Source: Planomicrobium stackebrandtii
GTDB lineage: Bacteria > Bacillota > Bacilli > Bacillales_A > Planococcaceae
Length of the DNA: 64,000 bases
Direction: 5' to 3'
Assembly: GCF_030814955.1 (NCBI RefSeq)
Contig: NZ_JAUSWB010000001.1
Span: 434,001-498,000, forward strand
The notes beneath the pieces were generated by a model. The model was not told the DNA's origin, did no database searches, and saw only the letters and a program-made list of their open reading frames with translations. Position numbers and translations under genes: made by a program. This document shows, piece after piece, positions 1 to 10,421 of this stretch; within the stretch, counting starts at the first letter, position 1; each line of letters begins with the position of its first letter.

Positions 1-87
1 TAAACAACATCTAATTCCATAAAAAAACTATAATGAAGTTATTAAAACCATTCATCGATTACCTAATTTATTCGGGGAGGTGAATTC

Positions 88-1284
88 ATGATTACCCGTC
101 ATACAGTCATTTCACTTGGCATATCCCAGCTCGTCTGCTGGGGAATTTCCTATTACTTGATTGCCGCTTTTGGCGCACGGATTGCTGAGGAGCTCGGATG
201 GGGTGAACCTCTTGTTTATGGCGGCTTTTCAGCCGCTTTGATCATTATGGCTGTAACTTCACCACTGACTGGCCTGGCCATCGACCGATTTGGCGGCAAA
301 ATTGTAATGACTGCAGGTTCACTAATGCTCGCAATCGGCTGCGGGGGAATTGCCCTTTCCTACTCTATTGAAGCTTATTATCTCTCCTGGATGATGTTGG
401 GATTTGCTATGCGCTTGTGTCTTTATGATGCGGCTTTTGCAGCATTGGCACGTATTGGGGGAGTACACGCTAAGCGTCCCATCTCCCAAATCACGCTTTT
501 AGGCGGACTTGCTTCCACTGTTTTTTGGCCGATTGGCTTCTTTTTAGCTGAAACTTTCGGCTGGCGAGTAGCTCTTATGATTTATGCCCTTTTTGCTTTG
601 CTGACAATCCCTCTGCATCTGTCAATTCCCACCAGCCGATTCGGCGATCAGACAAAGGCAGCTGATGTTAAACAACTGTCGTTTCCTTCTCCTTCTGCTG
701 CTACTGCGAGAGAGCAATGGGCAGCCGGGAGCTTGTATGCACTGATCTTTACATTATTGAACTTTTTGAATTCTGCTATGTCTACCCATATGATTACTCT
801 TCTGGCAGGACTCGGGCTTACTGCCGCTCTTTCCGTATGGATTTCAACGCTGAGGGGAATTGGACAATCCTTCGCCCGGGTCTGTGAAGTCCTGTTCGGC
901 GCACGCCTCCACCCTATTTCCTTAACCATCCTGGCATCCTTGTTTTTGCCTGTCGGATTTATTTTTGGTCTTTTCAGTGGACAGTTTCTTGCAGCTGCGC
1001 TGCTATTCGCCTTTCTTTTCGGCGCCGGCAACGGGCTCATGACGATTACGAGAGGAACATTGCCGCTCGTTTTGTTTGACCACAAAACTTATGGATCGCT
1101 TGTCGGAAAGCTTCTCGTACCCGGCTTCTTATTGTCGGCAATTTCACCCATCGTTTATACTTACATTATCCAACACTACGGTGAACAAACGGCACTGGTC
1201 ATTTCGGCCGCTCTGTCATTCGTTATTTTTGCGCTGTCGCTTTTACTGAAATCAAGATTTTATCCCACTGCAGCAAAACAGTAA
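88..1284 (+). CDS. MFS transporter
   Basis: 398-aa polytopic membrane protein with about twelve hydrophobic segments and the usual major facilitator layout: an early basic loop with DRFGGK after helix 2 (residues ~65-70) resembling the MFS motif between helices 2 and 3. It is probably a proton-coupled importer or exporter in the cytoplasmic membrane; the substrate cannot be told from sequence. The ATG follows a good GGGGAGGTG ribosome site at 75-83. The P-loop gene lies 36 bp downstream on the same strand and may be co-transcribed. Family call firm, substrate unknown. Confidence 0.85.
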   Translation: MITRHTVISLGISQLVCWGISYYLIAAFGARIAEELGWGEPLVYGGFSAALIIMAVTSPLTGLAIDRFGGKIVMTAGSLMLAIGCGGIALSYSIEAYYLSWMMLGFAMRLCLYDAAFAALARIGGVHAKRPISQITLLGGLASTVFWPIGFFLAETFGWRVALMIYALFALLTIPLHLSIPTSRFGDQTKAADVKQLSFPSPSAATAREQWAAGSLYALIFTLLNFLNSAMSTHMITLLAGLGLTAALSVWISTLRGIGQSFARVCEVLFGARLHPISLTILASLFLPVGFIFGLFSGQFLAAALLFAFLFGAGNGLMTITRGTLPLVLFDHKTYGSLVGKLLVPGFLLSAISPIVYTYIIQHYGEQTALVISAALSFVIFALSLLLKSRFYPTAAKQ

Positions 1285-1320
1285 CACCTATCATATCGTC
1301 TTAAGAAAAGAGGAAAGAGG

Positions 1321-1866
1321 ATGAAAATTCAAGTCATCGGTGGTTCCGGCACCGGCAAAAGCACATTAGCGAAATACATCAGCGAACAAGAAAACTGTGT
1401 ATGGATTGATACAGATCGCTATCTTTGGAAAGACAGCTCTTTTACTGAAAATCACCCGGCAGAAAAGCGGTTGGAGCTTTACAAGAAGGATATGCAATCG
1501 ACAGACCGCTACGCCGTGTCGGGCTCTGTTTTTTCGTGGTGCAAAGATGGTTTCAACAACCGGGAACTTTTTATTTTTTTGGAACTAGATGAAGCGGAAC
1601 GGATGAAACGCCTGTTGGAGCGGGAAGCAAATCGGGGCAACCTTAATAACATGTGGCCAGACCAGCAAGGCAAACCCACCAATGATTTTATAGAATGGTG
1701 TAAAACCTACCACACATCGACCGATAAAACCGCAGTTGGTACATACGAAGCCCATATGCATGAACTTGAACTATCCCAAAGCCCAATTCTCAAACTCAAC
1801 AGTTCAAAATCGACAGAAGAATTGTATCGGGAAATAGCAGCAGCCTATAAAAAACTAAATCGATAA
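1321..1866 (+). CDS. P-loop nucleotide-binding protein, adenylate-kinase / 'topology modulation' type
   Basis: 181-aa cytosolic protein beginning with a beta strand and a textbook Walker A loop (GGSGTGKST, residues 7-15), followed by a DTDR-type second strand (~30-33) as in small-molecule kinases of the adenylate/shikimate kinase fold. Bacillales paralogues are often annotated 'DNA topology modulation protein FlaR', a name with weak experimental basis. It likely phosphorylates a small substrate using ATP; substrate unknown. ATG with AAGAGGAAAGAGG ribosome site; a strong hairpin terminator follows directly. Confidence 0.75.
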   Translation: MKIQVIGGSGTGKSTLAKYISEQENCVWIDTDRYLWKDSSFTENHPAEKRLELYKKDMQSTDRYAVSGSVFSWCKDGFNNRELFIFLELDEAERMKRLLEREANRGNLNNMWPDQQGKPTNDFIEWCKTYHTSTDKTAVGTYEAHMHELELSQSPILKLNSSKSTEELYREIAAAYKKLNR

Positions 1867-1869
1867 ATA

Positions 1870-1910
1870 AAATAGCCAGTCCCTTGTAAAAAGGGGACTG
1901 GCTATTTTTT
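1870..1910. terminator. Bidirectional intrinsic terminator
   Basis: Long perfect stem AATAGCCAGTCCC...GGGACTGGCTATT with A-run on the left and T-run on the right, between the convergent P-loop kinase gene (+) and the yqkE-like gene (-). Confidence 0.9.
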
Positions 1911-1946
1911 AGCAATATAGATTTTGAATTAACAGCAAACACGCTG

Positions 1947-2156
1947 TTAAAACTTATTGCCTTTATCTCCATGGCGCTCCAGCAATTCCGCGAACGACAA
2001 GTTCTTTTCGCGTTCTTTGCGTTCAAATAAGCGCTGTGCTTCTTTTTCTTCTTCCTGCTTTTGTTCTTCTTTCAGCAAGTCTTTTTTTGTTTGTTTCAGT
2101 TTTGCCAATATGTCTTCAGACAGCACACTGTTGGATTCTTCTTTTCTTTTAGCCAT
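1947..2156 (-). CDS. YqkE-family small charged protein
   Basis: 69-aa, highly charged, mostly helical cytosolic protein starting MAKRKEE and ending GDKGNKF, resembling the short YqkE/DUF3886 family of Bacillales; no known function. The ATG at 2156 is preceded by AAGGAGAG at the right spacing, so the longer in-frame extension that overlaps the thiolase gene is rejected. It lies immediately after the thiolase stop and is probably co-transcribed. A YqkD-like hydrolase gene is also nearby (4348), as in B. subtilis. Confidence 0.7.
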   Translation of the reverse strand: MAKRKEESNSVLSEDILAKLKQTKKDLLKEEQKQEEEKEAQRLFERKEREKNLSFAELLERHGDKGNKF

Positions 2157-2169
2157 AATTCTTCTCTCC

Positions 2170-3354
2170 TTAAGGACGTTTAATGACAGTCGCAATTCCT
2201 TGCCCGCCGCCAATGCACAACGTCGCCAGGCCGGTTTTGGCATCGCGCTTAATCATTTCATGCAGCAAAGTGACAAAAATGCGGGTGCCGCTTGCTCCGA
2301 TCGGATGTCCGATCGCAATGGCGCCTCCATTGACATTCAAGATGTCATGGTTGAATTTCAGTTCACGGTCAACCGCGATCGATTGCGCCGCAAAGGCTTC
2401 ATTTGCTTCGATCAGTTCGATGTCCCCAAGTGACATTTCAGCTTTTTGCAAGGCATTTTTCACAGCCTGAACAGGACCGATGCCCATCACAGCCGGATCA
2501 ACGCCTGCACTGCCATTAGCTACTACAGTCGCAAGAGGTGTCAGCCCCATTTCCTCGGCTTTTGCTTTTGACATGACCACAACGGCTGCTGCCCCGTCAT
2601 TGATGCCTGATGCGTTGCCTGCTGTTACACTGCCATCTTTTTTGAAAGCTGGACGCAGCTTCCCTAGACGTTCTTCATTTGAATCACTCTTGACGTACTC
2701 ATCCTTTTTGAAGATAATTGGATCGCCTTTGCGCTGCGGAATTTCCACTGGCACGATTTCATCATCAAATCTGCCGGATTCCATTGACGCTGTGGCGCGC
2801 GCCTGTGACCGGGCTGCAAACTTGTCCTGTTCTTCGCGTGAAATGTCGTAGCGGTCGCATAAGTTCTCCGCTGTTACGCCCATATGATAATCGTTGAATG
2901 CACAAGTCAATCCATCAACCAGCATGCTATCCACAACTTTTTGGTCCCCCATGCGGAAACCGCTGCGGGCATTTTCCATTAAGTAAGGTGCTCGGCTCAT
3001 GTTTTCCATTCCGCCTGCCACGACAATTTCTGCATCTCCTGCATAAATCGCCTGGTAAGCCAACTGGATCGACTTTAATCCAGAACCGCATACTTTATTG
3101 ATGGTCATAGCCGGAACGGTTTCCGGCAGTCCTGCATGGACAGACGCCTGCCGTGCTGGATTTTGTCCAAGGCCTGCCTGAAGAACATTTCCCATAATGA
3201 CTTCAGAAACCTGCTCCGGTTGAACGCCTGCACGTTCAATTGCTTCTTTAATGACGATTGCGCCCAGCTGTGTTGCGGATACATCTTTAAGCGCCCCTTG
3301 GAATGAACCTACCGCTGTTCGGACAGCGCTTACAATAACAATTTCCTGTGACAT
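2170..3354 (-). CDS. Acetyl-CoA C-acetyltransferase (thiolase)
   Basis: 394-aa thiolase, the standard family length. It condenses or cleaves acetyl-CoA/acetoacetyl-CoA. The acylated active-site Cys is in NKVCGSG (Cys89); the C-terminal GHPIGASG holds the catalytic His (~350) and CIGGGQG the second Cys (~380). ATG at 3354 follows AAGGGGGAAAAG. It is divergent from an HMG-CoA-lyase-like gene 81 bp away, which suggests a shared acyl-CoA or leucine/ketone-body role. Whether it acts in degradation or synthesis cannot be told. Confidence 0.93.
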   Translation of the reverse strand: MSQEIVIVSAVRTAVGSFQGALKDVSATQLGAIVIKEAIERAGVQPEQVSEVIMGNVLQAGLGQNPARQASVHAGLPETVPAMTINKVCGSGLKSIQLAYQAIYAGDAEIVVAGGMENMSRAPYLMENARSGFRMGDQKVVDSMLVDGLTCAFNDYHMGVTAENLCDRYDISREEQDKFAARSQARATASMESGRFDDEIVPVEIPQRKGDPIIFKKDEYVKSDSNEERLGKLRPAFKKDGSVTAGNASGINDGAAAVVVMSKAKAEEMGLTPLATVVANGSAGVDPAVMGIGPVQAVKNALQKAEMSLGDIELIEANEAFAAQSIAVDRELKFNHDILNVNGGAIAIGHPIGASGTRIFVTLLHEMIKRDAKTGLATLCIGGGQGIATVIKRP

Positions 3355-3435
3355 TAACTTTTCCCCCTTGGTTGATTGTTTGCAAGTTGCTCTTTTATCC
3401 CTTCCCTCTATACAATGGAAAGCAGGGGGGATACT

Positions 3436-4335
3436 ATGTTCAGTTTACCAAAAAATGCAACGATTATCGAGGTCGGACCTCGAGATGGCCTTCAAAACGA
3501 GGGGAAACTTGTAAAAGCCGAAGATAAGCTTCAATTTATTACTGCTTTGCAGAAAGCCGGAATCCAGGAAATGGAGTTAACTTCTTTTGTGTCGCCAAAG
3601 TGGGTGCCTCAAATGGCCGATGCCAGGGAGATTGTTGCCCAAACGAAAAAAGTTGGGAGACAATTCGTGTTGACGCCAAATGAACGCGGCATCACTGCTG
3701 CTCTGGAAGCAGGCGCGCAGTCACTTGCCGTATTTGTCGGTGTGTCCAATAGCTTTAATAAGAAAAATATCAATAAAACCACCGAAGAAAGCATGGCTGC
3801 ATTAAAGCCGCTGATCCTTAACTTGAAAGAACAGAATGTTTTTGTCCGTGCCTGCATTTCAACTGCATTCTACTGCCCGTTCGAAGGGGCTGTTTCACCG
3901 GAAGCTACCATTGCGCTATGCCGCCAATTCGTGGATTGGGGAGTCGATGAATTGAGTGTCGCTGACACCATTGGCATGGCAAATCCGAAAGAAAGCTATG
4001 AATTGTTCGCGAAGCTGCATGAAGCCTTTCCGAATGTATTGATGACTGCACATTTTCACGATACACGCAGAATGGCTCTTGCCAACATCACAGCAGCACT
4101 CCAAGCAGGTGTAACCCGCTTTGATGCCTCTGCAGGCGGATTGGGCGGCTGCCCATTTGCCCCTGGCGCTACCGGCAACGTCGCGACAGAAGATGTCGTT
4201 AACATGCTTCACCGTATGGGTGTTCAGACGGGAATCGATTTGGACCTGCTTTGCCAGGCTATTGAAAAAATCGAGCCGCATGTGACGAATCCAGTTGCTA
4301 CGGGCATGTATACGCTATACAAAAACCAGGCTTAA
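3436..4335 (+). CDS. Hydroxymethylglutaryl-CoA lyase family protein
   Basis: 299-aa TIM-barrel lyase of the HMGL-like family. It carries [11 protein letters not shown] near the N-terminus (metal/substrate binding), [10 protein letters not shown] (metal-binding HxH) and the [15 protein letters not shown] loop with the essential Cys. It probably cleaves 3-hydroxy-3-methylglutaryl-CoA to acetoacetate and acetyl-CoA in leucine degradation (YngG/MvaB type). The ATG at 3436 follows AGCAGGGGGG; the upstream in-frame ATG at 3376 lacks a site. It is 12 bp from the hydrolase gene, so one transcript is likely. Confidence 0.9.
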   Translation: MFSLPKNATIIEVGPRDGLQNEGKLVKAEDKLQFITALQKAGIQEMELTSFVSPKWVPQMADAREIVAQTKKVGRQFVLTPNERGITAALEAGAQSLAVFVGVSNSFNKKNINKTTEESMAALKPLILNLKEQNVFVRACISTAFYCPFEGAVSPEATIALCRQFVDWGVDELSVADTIGMANPKESYELFAKLHEAFPNVLMTAHFHDTRRMALANITAALQAGVTRFDASAGGLGGCPFAPGATGNVATEDVVNMLHRMGVQTGIDLDLLCQAIEKIEPHVTNPVATGMYTLYKNQA

Positions 4336-4347
4336 GGAGCTTCTGCC

Positions 4348-5328
4348 ATGAAGAAAAAATTGATTTGGACTTCTGCCATTGTTTCCAGCCTCCTTACAGC
4401 ATCGGCCACTATTGCAGGATTCATCGCCAGCAACAGGCTGATGTATGTAAAGAAAAAAGATGAACAGTTGATTCTGGAACGGGAAACCAGCGCCAAACGC
4501 TATGATGAAGTATGGTACGCAAATGTTCCAAAAAGCGAGCAGTGGATCGAGTCCCAAAATGGCTACCCGATCAAAGCTATATTTCTCGAGCCGCATGATA
4601 CCAATCGTTATGTCATCATTTGCCACGGAGTGACAGAAAGCAAAGTCAACTCATTCAAGTTTGCACGGATGTTCGAGCGTCTTGGCTTTAATTCTGTTGT
4701 TTACGATCATCGCCGCCATGGCGATTCCGGAGGGAAAACGACCAGCTTTGGACATTTCGAGAAAATTGATTTGAAGGCTGTTGTCCAAGCCTTGCAATTG
4801 CATATCGGTAATGACTTGTTTTTCGGCATCCACGGTGAATCAATGGGAGCCGCGACAACGCTTCTTTATGCGGGCATGGAAGATACCGCAGATTTCTATA
4901 TTTCCGATTGTGCCTACTCCGATATTTATGAACAAGTTCTTCATGTGATGAAAACAACAACCCCGCTGCGCACAACATTGGCTTTGCGCCTTGCCAGTTT
5001 GTTCATGAAAATGCGGGATGGTTATTCCATTTCCACGGTATCGCCACGGGAAACGGTCAAAAACATTGAGAAACCTGTTCTGTTTATCCACAGCGTCAAC
5101 GATGACTTTGTTCTGCCAAAAATGAGCGAAGAGCTTTATGCCTTGAAGCAAGGCCCAAAAGAGTTGAAGTTGTTTACAGAGGGCGCCCATGCACAATCGT
5201 TCAATAAAAATCCGGAGGAATATGAAGAAGCTGTGGCTGAATTTCTGATGAAATACAGGTTGCTGACGCCTAAGCAGCAAGAATCACATAGGAAATCTGC
5301 TACAGCTGTTCCGACGTATTTAAAGTAA
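4348..5328 (+). CDS. Membrane-anchored alpha/beta hydrolase (YqkD-like)
   Basis: 326 aa. An N-terminal signal-anchor (residues ~5-28, after KKK) tethers an alpha/beta-hydrolase domain. The nucleophile elbow is GESMG (Ser165); an NDDFVLP loop supplies the acid and EGAHAQS the likely catalytic His. ICHGVTES forms the oxyanion region. It resembles B. subtilis YqkD, and the neighbouring yqkE-like gene supports that. The ribosome site AAGGAG overlaps the end of the preceding lyase gene. Substrate unknown. Confidence 0.8.
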   Translation: MKKKLIWTSAIVSSLLTASATIAGFIASNRLMYVKKKDEQLILERETSAKRYDEVWYANVPKSEQWIESQNGYPIKAIFLEPHDTNRYVIICHGVTESKVNSFKFARMFERLGFNSVVYDHRRHGDSGGKTTSFGHFEKIDLKAVVQALQLHIGNDLFFGIHGESMGAATTLLYAGMEDTADFYISDCAYSDIYEQVLHVMKTTTPLRTTLALRLASLFMKMRDGYSISTVSPRETVKNIEKPVLFIHSVNDDFVLPKMSEELYALKQGPKELKLFTEGAHAQSFNKNPEEYEEAVAEFLMKYRLLTPKQQESHRKSATAVPTYLK

Positions 5329-5355
5329 AAAGCACGCCGCGGCGTGCTTTTTCTT
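5326..5355. terminator. Bidirectional intrinsic terminator
   Basis: Perfect stem AAAAGCACGCCGCGGCGTGCTTTT separating the convergent hydrolase gene (+) and the 93-aa hypothetical gene (-). Confidence 0.88.
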
Positions 5356-5635
5356 ATGGCGCTTTCTTTTTATTGAGCACCAGCTTCATGCCTGCCTGCC
5401 CTTCTGCTCCAATGAACAGTTCGGTAATCGGCCCGCTCTTCACAATGCCCGTGACATGTAGTTCAATAGTATCCAAGTTGTAGTCCGTCATGTCTTTCAC
5501 CAGTTCCTGAATTTTGTCTAATGAAACCGGAAATGCTTTTGTTAAACTCGTGCTTTCCAGATGGAATTTCCCTTTTTCTTTTTCATCCTCTTCGATAACC
5601 GGCAAGTAAAACTTCAACTCTTCGTGATCTGCCAT
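5354..5635 (-). CDS. Hypothetical protein, 93 aa
   Basis: Acidic 93-aa protein without membrane segments; predicted beta-rich C-terminal half ending in basic NKKKAP. ATG at 5635 has AGGAGGCGC upstream, so it is translated. No family recognised. It stands alone between two terminators; the stop lies at the edge of the hairpin at 5326-5355. Confidence 0.65.
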   Translation of the reverse strand: MADHEELKFYLPVIEEDEKEKGKFHLESTSLTKAFPVSLDKIQELVKDMTDYNLDTIELHVTGIVKSGPITELFIGAEGQAGMKLVLNKKKAP

Positions 5636-5741
5636 TTAAAGCGCCTCCTTTATTTTTCACTTTCTGTGAAGCAATAAAACCAGGATCTTACAGGCAACAT
5701 ACCCGTTATGCGGAACTCTAATAGCTGTTTAAAGACAAAAT

Positions 5742-5770
5742 AAAAAAAGCACTCCGCAGAGTACTTTTTA
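5742..5770 (-). terminator. Intrinsic terminator of yneF
   Basis: Minus-strand stem AGTACTC-TGC-GGAGTGCT (one wobble) followed by a T-run; it directly overlaps the yneF stop region. Confidence 0.8.
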
Positions 5771-6010
5771 TTTTTTAGCTGGTTTGCCAGGTTTAGTTGA
5801 CGCTTTATTCATCTGAGACATCATTTGATTGATTTTTTTCTGAGACGGTTTTTGTCCCATTTGCATCATCATGATTCGCAGCATTTCTTCATTGATTGGT
5901 GGGTTGTCTTGCAAATATTTCATCATATATCGGCGTGCGATAAAGAATCCAAGTGCAACACCTGCAAGTAAAGCCACGATAACGATTACGATCCAGATCC
6001 ATGTATCCAT
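5768..6010 (-). CDS. yneF: YneF family (UPF0154) membrane protein
   Basis: 80 aa. One N-terminal transmembrane helix (residues ~5-25, [17 protein letters not shown]) is followed by an RRY stop-transfer and a Met/Gln/Lys-rich cytosolic tail with [10 protein letters not shown], typical of UPF0154/YneF. Function unknown. ATG at 6010 is preceded by AAGGAGGTAAC; the longer reading upstream has no site. Synteny with tkt, ynzC and lexA supports the name; sirA/yneE, expected between tkt and yneF, is missing. Confidence 0.88.
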   Translation of the reverse strand: MDTWIWIVIVIVALLAGVALGFFIARRYMMKYLQDNPPINEEMLRIMMMQMGQKPSQKKINQMMSQMNKASTKPGKPAKK

Positions 6011-6180
6011 TCTTGTTACCTCCTTCGTGTTGCGTAAATAAGTAGTGCACCACAATGGATTATACTATAAAAAAAGATTTGTGACCATAAGCAGGAGAAT
6101 AATTAACAGAAACTTCGTTTTGAAAAACTTCTTTTGAGCTCTATTAAGCAACCATGCAGATGTTTTCATCACAAAAGAAC

Positions 6181-6213
6181 AAAAAAATGGAGGCATCAGC
6201 TGCCTCCATTCTC
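6181..6213 (-). terminator. Intrinsic terminator of tkt
   Basis: Minus-strand stem AATGGAGGCA-GCTGA-TGCCTCCATT followed by T7; directly downstream of the transketolase stop. Confidence 0.88.
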
Positions 6214-6217
6214 CAAC

Positions 6218-8221
6218 TTATTTTTCGTTGATCAAACTTTTCACTTTGCTTGCTACGTTATCAGCAGTGAAACCGAATTCTTCCATAATCCGTTCGCCCG
6301 GAGCACTTGCACCGAAACGGTCGATTGCCAGAATGTCGCCTTCGTCGCCTGTATAACGATCCCAGCCGAATGAAGTACCGACTTCGATAGCCAGGCGCTT
6401 TTTTACCGTTTTCGGAATAACGGATTGCTTGTATTCCTTATCCTGTTTTTCGAAACGGTCCCAAGATGGCATCGAAACAACAGATACGGCAATGCCTTCT
6501 TCAGCCAATTGTTTCTGTGCTTCTACAGCAAGGCTTACTTCAGATCCAGTCGCCAGCAATAGTGCCTGTGGATTTTCAGCAGGTGATACAACATAAGCAC
6601 CTTTTTCAACACCAGCTTCAGCCAGTTCTGCACTGTTTTCCAAAATTGGCAGGTCCTGACGTGAAAGCACCAATAAAGTAGGTGTTGTTTTAGCTGTCAA
6701 TGCCAAACGCCATGCCGCTTTTGTTTCATTGGCATCAGCAGGACGAACTACGCTTAAGTTCGGCATTGCACGAAGAGAAGCCAAATGTTCAACCGGTTCA
6801 TGTGTTGGGCCATCTTCCCCAACTGCTACACTGTCGTGCGTGAAGACATAAGTTACAGGAAGACCCATTAATGCAGCCAGACGAATCGCCGGACGCACAT
6901 AGTCACTGAAGACGAAGAACGTTCCGCCAAACACATGCAAACCGCCATGCAAAGCCATACCGTTCATCGCAGCGCCCATTGCAAATTCACGGACACCGAA
7001 CCAGATATTGCGTCCTTCAGGATGTTCCGCATCAAAATCGCCAGCGCCTTTGATGTTTGTCTTGTTGGATCCTGCAAGGTCTGCACTGCCTCCAAAGAAT
7101 GAAGGAACCGTTTTCGCGATGGCATTGATCATATCTCCAGAAGACGAACGAGTTGCTTGTTTTTTGCCAAACTCATATGTCGGGAATTCTGCATCAAAGT
7201 TTTCTGGAAGATCGCCGCGAATTGCCTTTTGCAATTGTTCAGCCAGCTCTGGATGTGCCGATTTGTACTGTTCATATAATTCGTTCCACTGTGATTCAGC
7301 TTTTGCGCCAAGTTCTTCTGTTGCTTGCTCGAACGTTGCGTATACTTCATCAGGTACATGGAAATCCTTATCGAAAGTCCACTCGTAATATTCTTTAACC
7401 AGTTTCATTTCATCTTCACCAAGCGGCGCGCCGTGCGCATCTGCTTTACCGGATTTGTTTGGAGCTCCGTAGCCGATGACCGTTTTGACTTCGATCAATG
7501 TTGGCTTGTCTGATGAATTTTTAGCTTGTGCAATTTTTTCAGACAAATCATCCAATTCGTTGCCGTCATCAACGCGCAAGTAGTTCCAGCCGTATGATTC
7601 AAAACGCTTTTGAACATTTTCAGAGAAACTTTTGCCCAGCGGCCCGTCCAATGAAATGTCGTTGCTGTCATATAATACAACCAATTTATTTAATTTCAAG
7701 TGGCCAGCAAGAGAAATCGCTTCTCCGGCAACGCCTTCCATCAAATCACCATCTCCACACAATGAAAAAGTATGGTGATCAACGACGTTCATGCCTTCTT
7801 TATTATATGTAGCCGCTAAATGGCGCTCAGCCATTGCCATGCCGACTGCCATGCCAATTCCTTGGCCTAGTGGGCCTGTTGTTGCTTCAACGCCTGTAGT
7901 GTGGCCGTATTCCGGATGGCCTGGTGTTTTCGAGTCCCATTGGCGGAAATTCTTGATTTCATCCATTTCCAAACCATAGCCGCTCAAGTGAAGCAGGCTG
8001 TATAGAAGCATGGAACCATGTCCTGCCGACAACACAAAACGGTCGCGGTTAAACCAATCCGGGTTTTTCGGGTTGTGGTTCATGTGTTTAGTCCACAATG
8101 TATACGCCATTGGAGCTGCGCCCATTGGCAATCCTGGATGGCCAGAATTTGCTTTTTCAATAGCATCGATGGAAAGTGTACGAATTGTAGTCACTGCAAG
8201 TTGATCTGCGTGGGTTGACAT
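6218..8221 (-). CDS. tkt: Transketolase
   Basis: 667 aa, full family length. Thiamine-diphosphate enzyme of the non-oxidative pentose phosphate pathway that moves two-carbon ketol units between sugar phosphates. Seen: N-terminal [23 protein letters not shown], the ThDP-binding [12 protein letters not shown] with distal N, central [19 protein letters not shown] (pyrimidine-domain substrate His and Glu) and C-terminal domain. ATG at 8221 with AGAGAGG. It is monocistronic between a candidate promoter (8244-8271) and the hairpin at 6181-6213. Confidence 0.97.
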   Translation of the reverse strand: MSTHADQLAVTTIRTLSIDAIEKANSGHPGLPMGAAPMAYTLWTKHMNHNPKNPDWFNRDRFVLSAGHGSMLLYSLLHLSGYGLEMDEIKNFRQWDSKTPGHPEYGHTTGVEATTGPLGQGIGMAVGMAMAERHLAATYNKEGMNVVDHHTFSLCGDGDLMEGVAGEAISLAGHLKLNKLVVLYDSNDISLDGPLGKSFSENVQKRFESYGWNYLRVDDGNELDDLSEKIAQAKNSSDKPTLIEVKTVIGYGAPNKSGKADAHGAPLGEDEMKLVKEYYEWTFDKDFHVPDEVYATFEQATEELGAKAESQWNELYEQYKSAHPELAEQLQKAIRGDLPENFDAEFPTYEFGKKQATRSSSGDMINAIAKTVPSFFGGSADLAGSNKTNIKGAGDFDAEHPEGRNIWFGVREFAMGAAMNGMALHGGLHVFGGTFFVFSDYVRPAIRLAALMGLPVTYVFTHDSVAVGEDGPTHEPVEHLASLRAMPNLSVVRPADANETKAAWRLALTAKTTPTLLVLSRQDLPILENSAELAEAGVEKGAYVVSPAENPQALLLATGSEVSLAVEAQKQLAEEGIAVSVVSMPSWDRFEKQDKEYKQSVIPKTVKKRLAIEVGTSFGWDRYTGDEGDILAIDRFGASAPGERIMEEFGFTADNVASKVKSLINEK

Positions 8222-8243
8222 AGTAACATCCTCTCTTAAACAA

Positions 8244-8271
8244 AAATAGAATCCCTTTCTAGTTTAGTCAA
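8244..8271 (-). promoter_or_regulatory. Candidate sigma-A promoter of tkt
   Basis: Minus-strand TTGACT (8266-8271), 16-nt spacer, CTATTT (8244-8249). The -35 is good, the -10 weak. Confidence 0.45.
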
Positions 8272-8291
8272 CAATAGAAAAGAATACAATG

Positions 8292-8328
8292 AAAAAGAGA
8301 ATAAGTATTTAATTCAAATACTTATTCT
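8292..8328 (-). terminator. Intrinsic terminator overlapping the ynzC C-terminus
   Basis: Minus-strand stem GAGAATAAGTATTT / AAATACTTATTCTC followed by TTTTTC. The left arm encodes the last residues of YnzC (ENKYLN) and the stop codon lies in the loop. Confidence 0.85.
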
Positions 8329-8542
8329 CTCGAATATTTTTGACCTTATCCGGAGTGACATCATTTCCATTAGGGTCAATCACTTTTACATTTTCAATTG
8401 TGCCGCGCATTGTTTTGCGGAAAGTCTGCAGGTATTCCTGGCGCAAAAGGGATTGCTCTTTCGCTTCTTCTTTTGATAAACCAGCAGTTTTCGACTTGCG
8501 TGACAGCTGATTTATTCGGTTTAATTTATCTGGCGATAACAT
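8309..8542 (-). CDS. ynzC: YnzC family (DUF896/UPF0291) protein
   Basis: 77 aa, exactly the length of B. subtilis YnzC. N-terminal helical hairpin (INQLSRKSKTAGLSKEE) then RQEYLQTFRKTMRGT and IDPNGNDVTPDKVK, matching the family. YnzC is the third gene of the SOS-regulated yneA-yneB-ynzC operon in Bacillus. I chose ATG 8542 because the AAAGGTGG site lies 6 nt upstream; the ATG at 8548 abuts that site. Its last codons form the terminator stem. Confidence 0.92.
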   Translation of the reverse strand: MLSPDKLNRINQLSRKSKTAGLSKEEAKEQSLLRQEYLQTFRKTMRGTIENVKVIDPNGNDVTPDKVKNIRENKYLN

Positions 8543-8600
8543 AGACATCCACCTTTCTTCTTTTCATATGGTACAAAAAAAGTCGGATTTCTGCAATGTT

Positions 8601-9568
<968 letters not shown>

Positions 9569-9583
9569 TCTGATCGCCTCCTG

Positions 9584-9597
9584 AGAATATATGTTCG
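9584..9597. promoter_or_regulatory. LexA box 1 (yneA side)
   Basis: AGAATATATGTTCG, 12 of 14 matches to the Bacillus box CGAACATATGTTCG; lies in the yneA leader. Confidence 0.75.
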
Positions 9598-9610
9598 GAA
9601 TGTATGTTCT
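9597..9610. promoter_or_regulatory. LexA box 2 (yneA side)
   Basis: GGAATGTATGTTCT, a weaker LexA box immediately downstream of the yneA -10 element. Confidence 0.65.
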
Positions 9611-9611
9611 C

Positions 9612-9640
9612 ATAATAATGCGAACAGGTGTTTTTGTCAA
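9612..9640 (-). promoter_or_regulatory. yneA promoter
   Basis: Minus-strand TTGACA (9635-9640), 17-nt spacer, TATTAT (9612-9617). LexA box 3 sits in the spacer and box 2 just past the -10, so LexA binding would block RNA polymerase. Confidence 0.8.
9621..9634. promoter_or_regulatory. LexA box 3 (in yneA promoter spacer)
   Basis: CGAACAGGTGTTTT: one perfect half (CGAAC) and a degenerate second half, inside the yneA promoter. Confidence 0.65.
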
Positions 9641-9650
9641 GAATTAAATT

Positions 9651-9664
9651 CGAACCTATGTTTG
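9651..9664. promoter_or_regulatory. LexA box 4 (lexA autoregulation)
   Basis: CGAACCTATGTTTG, overlapping the lexA -35 region; the arrangement indicates autorepression. Confidence 0.75.
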
Positions 9665-9690
9665 CATTTCACAGCCCGAGTTGGTATACT
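9662..9690 (+). promoter_or_regulatory. lexA promoter
   Basis: TTGCAT (9662-9667), 17-nt spacer, TATACT (9685-9690), with LexA box 4 overlapping the -35 element. Confidence 0.8.
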
Positions 9691-9733
9691 ATTGGTAGAA
9701 ATCAAGTAGAATTACTCAAATGAGGTGAAACTG

Positions 9734-10354
9734 TTGAAAAAAGTATCCAAGCGACAAGAAGATATTCTGACATTCATAAAAGAAGAAGTTCGCCTAAAAG
9801 GCTATCCACCGTCCGTTCGTGAAATTGGTGAAGCAGTCGGCCTGGCATCCAGTTCGACCGTACACGGCCACTTGGCACGCCTTGAAAGCAAAGGCCTGAT
9901 CCGACGTGATCCAACAAAACCAAGAGCAATTGAAGTAATCAGCACTGATGAAGCGCTTATTGATAAAAGTCCAGTTTTGCACGTGCCCTTAATCGGTAAA
10001 GTCACAGCCGGCATTCCTATTACAGCTATTGAAAACGTAGAAGAGTTTTTCCCGCTTCCCCAAAGCTATGGCACAGAAGATGACCACATCTTTATGCTGG
10101 AAATCATGGGCGAAAGTATGATTGAGGCAGGTATTTTAAACGGCGACTATGTGATCGTCAAGCAACAGCAAACTGCCAATAACGGCGACATCGTTGTTGC
10201 AATGACAGCTGAAGATGAAGCGACAGTCAAACGTTTCTTCCGTGAAGAAAGTTACTTCCGCCTCCAGCCTGAGAACTCATCGATGGACCCGATCATTGTC
10301 GACCAAGTGTCCATACTCGGAAAAGTTGTTGGCGTTTACCGCCAGATCCACTAA
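9734..10354 (+). CDS. lexA: LexA repressor
   Basis: 206 aa; B. subtilis LexA has 205. N-terminal winged helix ([20 protein letters not shown]) binds the boxes upstream. Self-cleavage occurs at the Ala-Gly bond in VTAGIP (Ala92-Gly93), with the catalytic dyad Ser128 (GESMIEAG) and Lys166 (VKRFF), each one residue offset from B. subtilis. I place the start at TTG 9734 because the GAGGTG site is 6 nt upstream; the GTG at 9725 lies inside that site. It represses itself, yneAB-ynzC and probably the two prophage boxes (16759, 61525). Confidence 0.96.
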   Translation: MKKVSKRQEDILTFIKEEVRLKGYPPSVREIGEAVGLASSSTVHGHLARLESKGLIRRDPTKPRAIEVISTDEALIDKSPVLHVPLIGKVTAGIPITAIENVEEFFPLPQSYGTEDDHIFMLEIMGESMIEAGILNGDYVIVKQQQTANNGDIVVAMTAEDEATVKRFFREESYFRLQPENSSMDPIIVDQVSILGKVVGVYRQIH

Positions 10355-10390
10355 AAAACACCGGAGAAAATTCTCCGGTGTTTTTTATTT
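10354..10390. terminator. Bidirectional intrinsic terminator after lexA
   Basis: Perfect stem AAAAAACACCGGAGAA / TTCTCCGGTGTTTTTT between convergent lexA and the methyltransferase gene. Confidence 0.9.
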
Positions 10391-10421
10391 ATATTATTAT
10401 TATGTAAACAAAGACTTCTGC

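Noticed and set aside
648..1085. Long minus-strand frame inside the MFS gene
   Set aside because: Antisense shadow of a clear transporter gene; no ribosome site and no family resemblance.
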